Below, piece by piece: positions 60,709 through 64,000 of a DNA stretch of 64,000 nucleotides (its first letter is position 1; each line of letters begins with the position of its first letter). The notes beneath the pieces were generated by a model, which ran no database searches, was not told the origin of the DNA, and saw nothing but the letters and a program-made list of their open reading frames with translations. The position numbers and the translations under genes are program-made. This DNA is from Sequoia sempervirens (taxonomy: Eukaryota > Streptophyta > Pinopsida > Cupressales > Cupressaceae), in NCBI GenBank assembly GCA_007258455.2, contig VDFB02193867.1, forward strand, positions 530,196,863-530,260,862, read 5' to 3'.

Positions 60709-61796
60709 GGGTGATCCCACAATAGTGGTTTACACTTTTTGGCCTAACTGGACACTGATATTTTTTTTTTTTAACACAATCTCCACATTCGGGCACCTAT
60801 AGCGATTAAACCATAAGGAATTTGAAGATGATGTAAACTAGAGTCTTGTCACATTTTGTCTGTAGATTCTAAAATATTTTTTTCAATTTTTGGAATCAGA
60901 TTACACTTCTTTTTCCATCTCCCACAAAAATTGGTTTTCAAAAACAGCATTTTTTAAAAGTGACACACATATAGCGCATAACTTTTTTCCATGAAGGATA
61001 AAATTCAATTCTTTCAAATTTAGATTTCTAACTCGATATCTAGTGCTTCCACTTGGTTAGATAGTTTTTATTGAATATTTTTTCTTTAATCAAGTTTCAA
61101 AGTCAATCAAATGACAATTCAGACCTAAGCGGTATAGCATAACTTTCCTTGTATGTATCGAAATTCTTCTCTATTTTTTTTTGTTGGATCAAGGACTTCA
61201 ATATCTGGTGCACTCATATTTTTTAAAAAAATTTATAATCTTCTATTTTTCCACTTGTGCGAGAGCGAGATTTTTGTTTTCGATGAAAAACCTATATTTA
61301 ATAAAACTTAAAAAATAGATAGATAATAAAACCAAAACATACTAAAATTATATTCATTGGATAGCTTGTTCTGAAGGCTACTCGATTCCAAGTTTGGTTT
61401 CTAAATATTCCCCCATTTTCATCCCCAACCGGAGCTTGAAAGCGTAAAATTTTAAGTTTTTGTGTGTACAAATTAAAAAATTAGGGAAAAAGGGGGTTCG
61501 CTAGAACCAGGGGGGTTCTAGCGAACCCCCAGGGGTTCTAGCGAACCAGGGTTCATTCGAACCCTGGTTCATGCGAACCCCCCCTAATATGCACATTTCC
61601 TTTATTTTTTGGGCGGGAAATGTGGGCCCAATAGTTAATGGGTTCGCTCGAACCCTAGTTCGGTCGAACCCCTTTATGGTTCAGTCGAACATGTAGGTTC
61701 ATGCGAACCCCTAAAACTAATTTTTTTGCCATGGGGTCATTTTTTCTCAAATTTCCTTCCTCTTCAAAAGTGTAAACCACTTATGTGGCTTCACCC
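60709..61796. mobile_element. 1088-bp terminal-inverted-repeat element with CATA duplication
   Basis: The left end (60709-60739) and the reverse complement of the right end (61766-61796) match at 27 of 31 positions: both begin GGGTGA and share AGTGGTTTACACTTTT. CATA occurs at 60705-60708 and 61797-61800. Removing the element and one CATA puts the copia RNase H back in frame, which fixes both borders. No transposase ORF is present, so it is non-autonomous. Four-base duplications are unusual among common plant superfamilies, so none is assigned. A truncated copy is at 58069. Confidence 0.92.
61495..61709. repeat. array of nine GGTTC-n4-GAACC palindromes
   Basis: Sites at 61495, 61514, 61534, 61550, 61566, 61641, 61657, 61678 and 61696, each 14 bp, e.g. 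GGTTCTAGCGAACC and GGTTCATGCGAACC. The ninth-position CGAACC half is nearly constant. They sit 90-300 bp from the right end of the element, a placement like subterminal transposase-binding sites. Confidence 0.9.
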
Positions 61797-64000
61797 CATA
61801 TCATCTCATTTTCCACCTCTATTGTAGCAAGATACTCTGCCTTCATGGTTAATAAAGCAACCACCTTTTGCAACTAATAAATCCAACTCACTATTGTCCC
61901 ACGAACTATAAATACATAACATGTGGTACTCCACCTAGTATCTACATTCCCTACCAAATATGAGTCAATATAGCCTTTTAAATCAATGTTAGAGCCCCCA
62001 AAACATAAACATTTATTGGTTGTACCTCTCAAGTACTTGAAAATCAATTTTACCAAATTCCAATGCTCAACACCGAGATGACTCTTATACCTATTAAAAA
62101 CTCCTACAGCATGTGCAATATTTGGTCTTGTGCATACCATGGCGTATAGTAAACTACCTACAGCTAAAGCATATGGTACCTTGGACATTTTTTCTTCCTC
62201 TTGTGTCTTTGGACACATATCCTTAGTCAATTTAACATGATTGGGCAAAGGTGTATTGACAGCTTTTGCATTTTTCATATGAAATTTTTGCAACACCTTC
62301 TCAACATAATCAGCCTGAGATAAAAACAATTTTCTATTTTCCCTATCTCTTGTAATCTTCATACCAGGGATTTGCTTTGTTGTCCCCAAATCCTTGATAG
62401 CAAATTAATTTGCTAACTGTTGTTTTAACTCCCTTATATGATCCATGTTAGACCCCACTACAAGCTTATCATCAACATATAAACATAAGATAATGTAGCT
62501 ATCATCATCTAACCTTTTAAAATAAACATAATGGTATGAATTACACCAACTATAGCCTTGCTCAGCCATAAAACTATCAAATTTAATATACCATTGTCAA
62601 GGTGATTGTTTCAAGCCATATATAGACTTTTCTTCAATCTTCACATAAGTTTCTTCTCACCTTTGACCTCAAATCCTTGTGGTTGTTCTATATATATGTC
62701 CTCTTCCAAATCACCATGGAGAAAGGTTGTTTTAACATCAAGTTGTTCTAAATGCAAATCTTCAACTCAACCACAATACTTAAAACAGTACAAATAGAAG
62801 TCATTTTAACAACTCAATAAAAGATTTCATCAAAATCAATACCCTTTTTCTATGCAAATCCCTTTATAACTAATCTGGCTTTAAATCTTTTCTTACCTCC
62901 ATCCTCCTCTTTCAACCTATAAACCCATTTGTTTGGTAAAGTCTTTTTACCTACATGCAACTTGCATAATTCCCAAGTCTGATTTTTCAACAAGGAGTCC
63001 ATTTCTTCTTCCATTCCATGCTCCCACTGAACCTTGGTATCCACTTGCATAGCTTCATCATAAAATTATGGTTCACCAGTATCAGTTAATAAAATAGAAT
63101 ACAAAGAGGGAGAAAATATTTCTAGAGGTCTACTTATCCTTGAAGATCGTCTAACATTCACTGGAGTTTGTGGTATTTGTTGTTGTTTTTGTGGAGCATG
63201 AGGAACCACTAGAATATCGTTGTTTGGTGTATCATCCAACACTACATAATCATTTTCTTTCTTCTCATACTATTGCAACTGATCTTTGTACAACACTTTC
63301 TCATTGAATATGACATCCCTGCTTCTCACAATTTTTTTATTTTCAAAATCCCAAAGCCTATAACCAAATTCATCAATGCTATATCCAAAAAATATACATT
63401 TATTTGATTTTTCATCAAGCTTGGTTCTATTTTCAGAATCTACATATGCAAATGTTTCACAAACGAAGGTATTGAGAAAAGAATAACTCACTTTCTTACC
63501 TATCTATGCTTCCTCTAGAATACCACAACCCAAAATATTAGAGGAACCTCTATTGATTAAATAAATAACAGTGTTTACAGCCTCTACCCACATGTTTAAA
63601 GGTAGTCCAGCATGCAATCTCATAGTCTGTGCGCACTCCATTATTGTTTTGTTTATGCACTCAGCCACTCCATTTTCCTATGGAGTCCTTGGAACCATTT
63701 TTTTCCTACGAATACCATTAGGGGAACAATAGTCTTCAAAATCTTTGTTGCAATACTCACCACCATTATCAAATTTGAGATATTTTAACTTTTAACCTAT
63801 CTCATTCTCAACCAAGCTTCTCCATTTCTTAAAAGTTTCAAATATATCAAATTTATGCCTAAGGAAATAAATACATACTTTCCTTGTTGCATCATCAATG
63901 AAAGTGACATAGTACCGAGAGCCACCGAGAGAAGATACTTGAGTTGGTCCCCATGCATCTGTATGTATAAGCTCCAATTTCTCATCTTTCTTTTGCTTCC

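Larger units (their letters stand above)
59827..64000 (-). mobile_element. Ty1/copia element, 3' part, minus strand
   Basis: From the right edge of the window leftward, in element order: integrase, reverse transcriptase, RNase H, polypurine tract and 3' LTR, the copia order with integrase before reverse transcriptase. The 5' LTR, gag and protease lie beyond 64000. It inserted into the LINE ORF1 remnant (flank AATAG at 59822-59826; the other duplicate is out of view) and is interrupted by a 1088-bp inverted-repeat element. Confidence 0.9.
60425..64000 (-). pseudogene. copia integrase, reverse transcriptase and RNase H
   Basis: Integrase core: HTDAWGPTQVSSLGGSRYYV and TFIDDATRKV (63792-63977). 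Integrase C-terminal side: KSNKCIFFGYSIDEFGYRLW (63270-63491). Reverse transcriptase: NQTWELCKLHVGKKTLPNKW with FKARLVIKGFA (62850-63050), and the catalytic LCLYVDDKLVVG near 62460-62500. Connection: MKITRDRENRKLFLSQADYV (61874-62389). RNase H: MKAEYLATIEVENEMIW up to 61800, resuming after the insertion as LFTDSQSAIHLVKNSSLHSK (60590-60660), and ending near 60425. Isolated stops, for example TAG after KTKHI, and shifts make it inactive. Confidence 0.9.

Overview
The window looks like intergenic DNA from a very large plant nuclear genome, most likely a conifer. The evidence is one intact gene for a MiAMP1-type antimicrobial peptide (a family known from conifers and Macadamia), plant Ty3/gypsy, Ty1/copia, LINE and SINE remains, TTTAGGG-type interstitial repeats, strong AT bias, and many old nested insertions. 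I see no rRNA, true tRNA or CRISPR. Almost everything is mobile-element DNA. Only the peptide gene at 50763-51092 reads as an intact host gene, and a decayed plant-mobile-domain reading frame lies at 55142-56330.

Layout. 1-3976 holds the 3' end and a candidate LTR of a gypsy element, followed by an integrase scrap. 5360-29900 is one long decayed + strand reading frame, split by a 20.5 kb minus-strand LTR element (called Y, 5650-26181). Y is itself interrupted by a related 8.9 kb minus-strand element (X, 13345-22262, perfect 5-bp duplication GAGGG), and its left LTR carries a 1448-bp solo LTR of the X family (6637-8084, perfect duplication AATAC; the empty site is visible in the right LTR). 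X encodes only gag and protease; Y encodes a protease and an unusual acidic ORF. Neither has a recognisable reverse transcriptase or integrase, so both appear non-autonomous.

32.1-48.4 kb: the two halves of another diverged LTR (Z) flank about 14 kb that contains a candidate undescribed DNA transposon. This has a multi-exon + strand gene (about 37.6-39.9 kb, several short phase-0 exons), a convergent minus-strand transposase-like gene with nonsense mutations (46.3-43.2 kb), GGGATCC palindrome clusters at both ends, and internal CTTAAGGGG repeats. 48876-49207 is a complete SINE with a 19-bp target duplication. 50.0-51.5 kb is the antimicrobial peptide locus. 55-58 kb holds the plant-mobile-domain remnant, local tandem repeats and SINE-like units. 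58.8-64 kb is a LINE ORF1 remnant interrupted by a minus-strand copia element, which is itself interrupted by a 1088-bp terminal-inverted-repeat element (duplication CATA) carrying nine GGTTC-n4-GAACC palindromes.

The most interesting structural signal is a family of about 34-bp inverted repeats (type GGGACTAAGATGCC-n6-GGCATCTTAGTCCC). They occur in pairs about 110-118 bp apart at matching offsets in LTRs X and Y and again in both leaders. The arms have changed together between families, and a perfect 26-bp relative lies in LTR Z.
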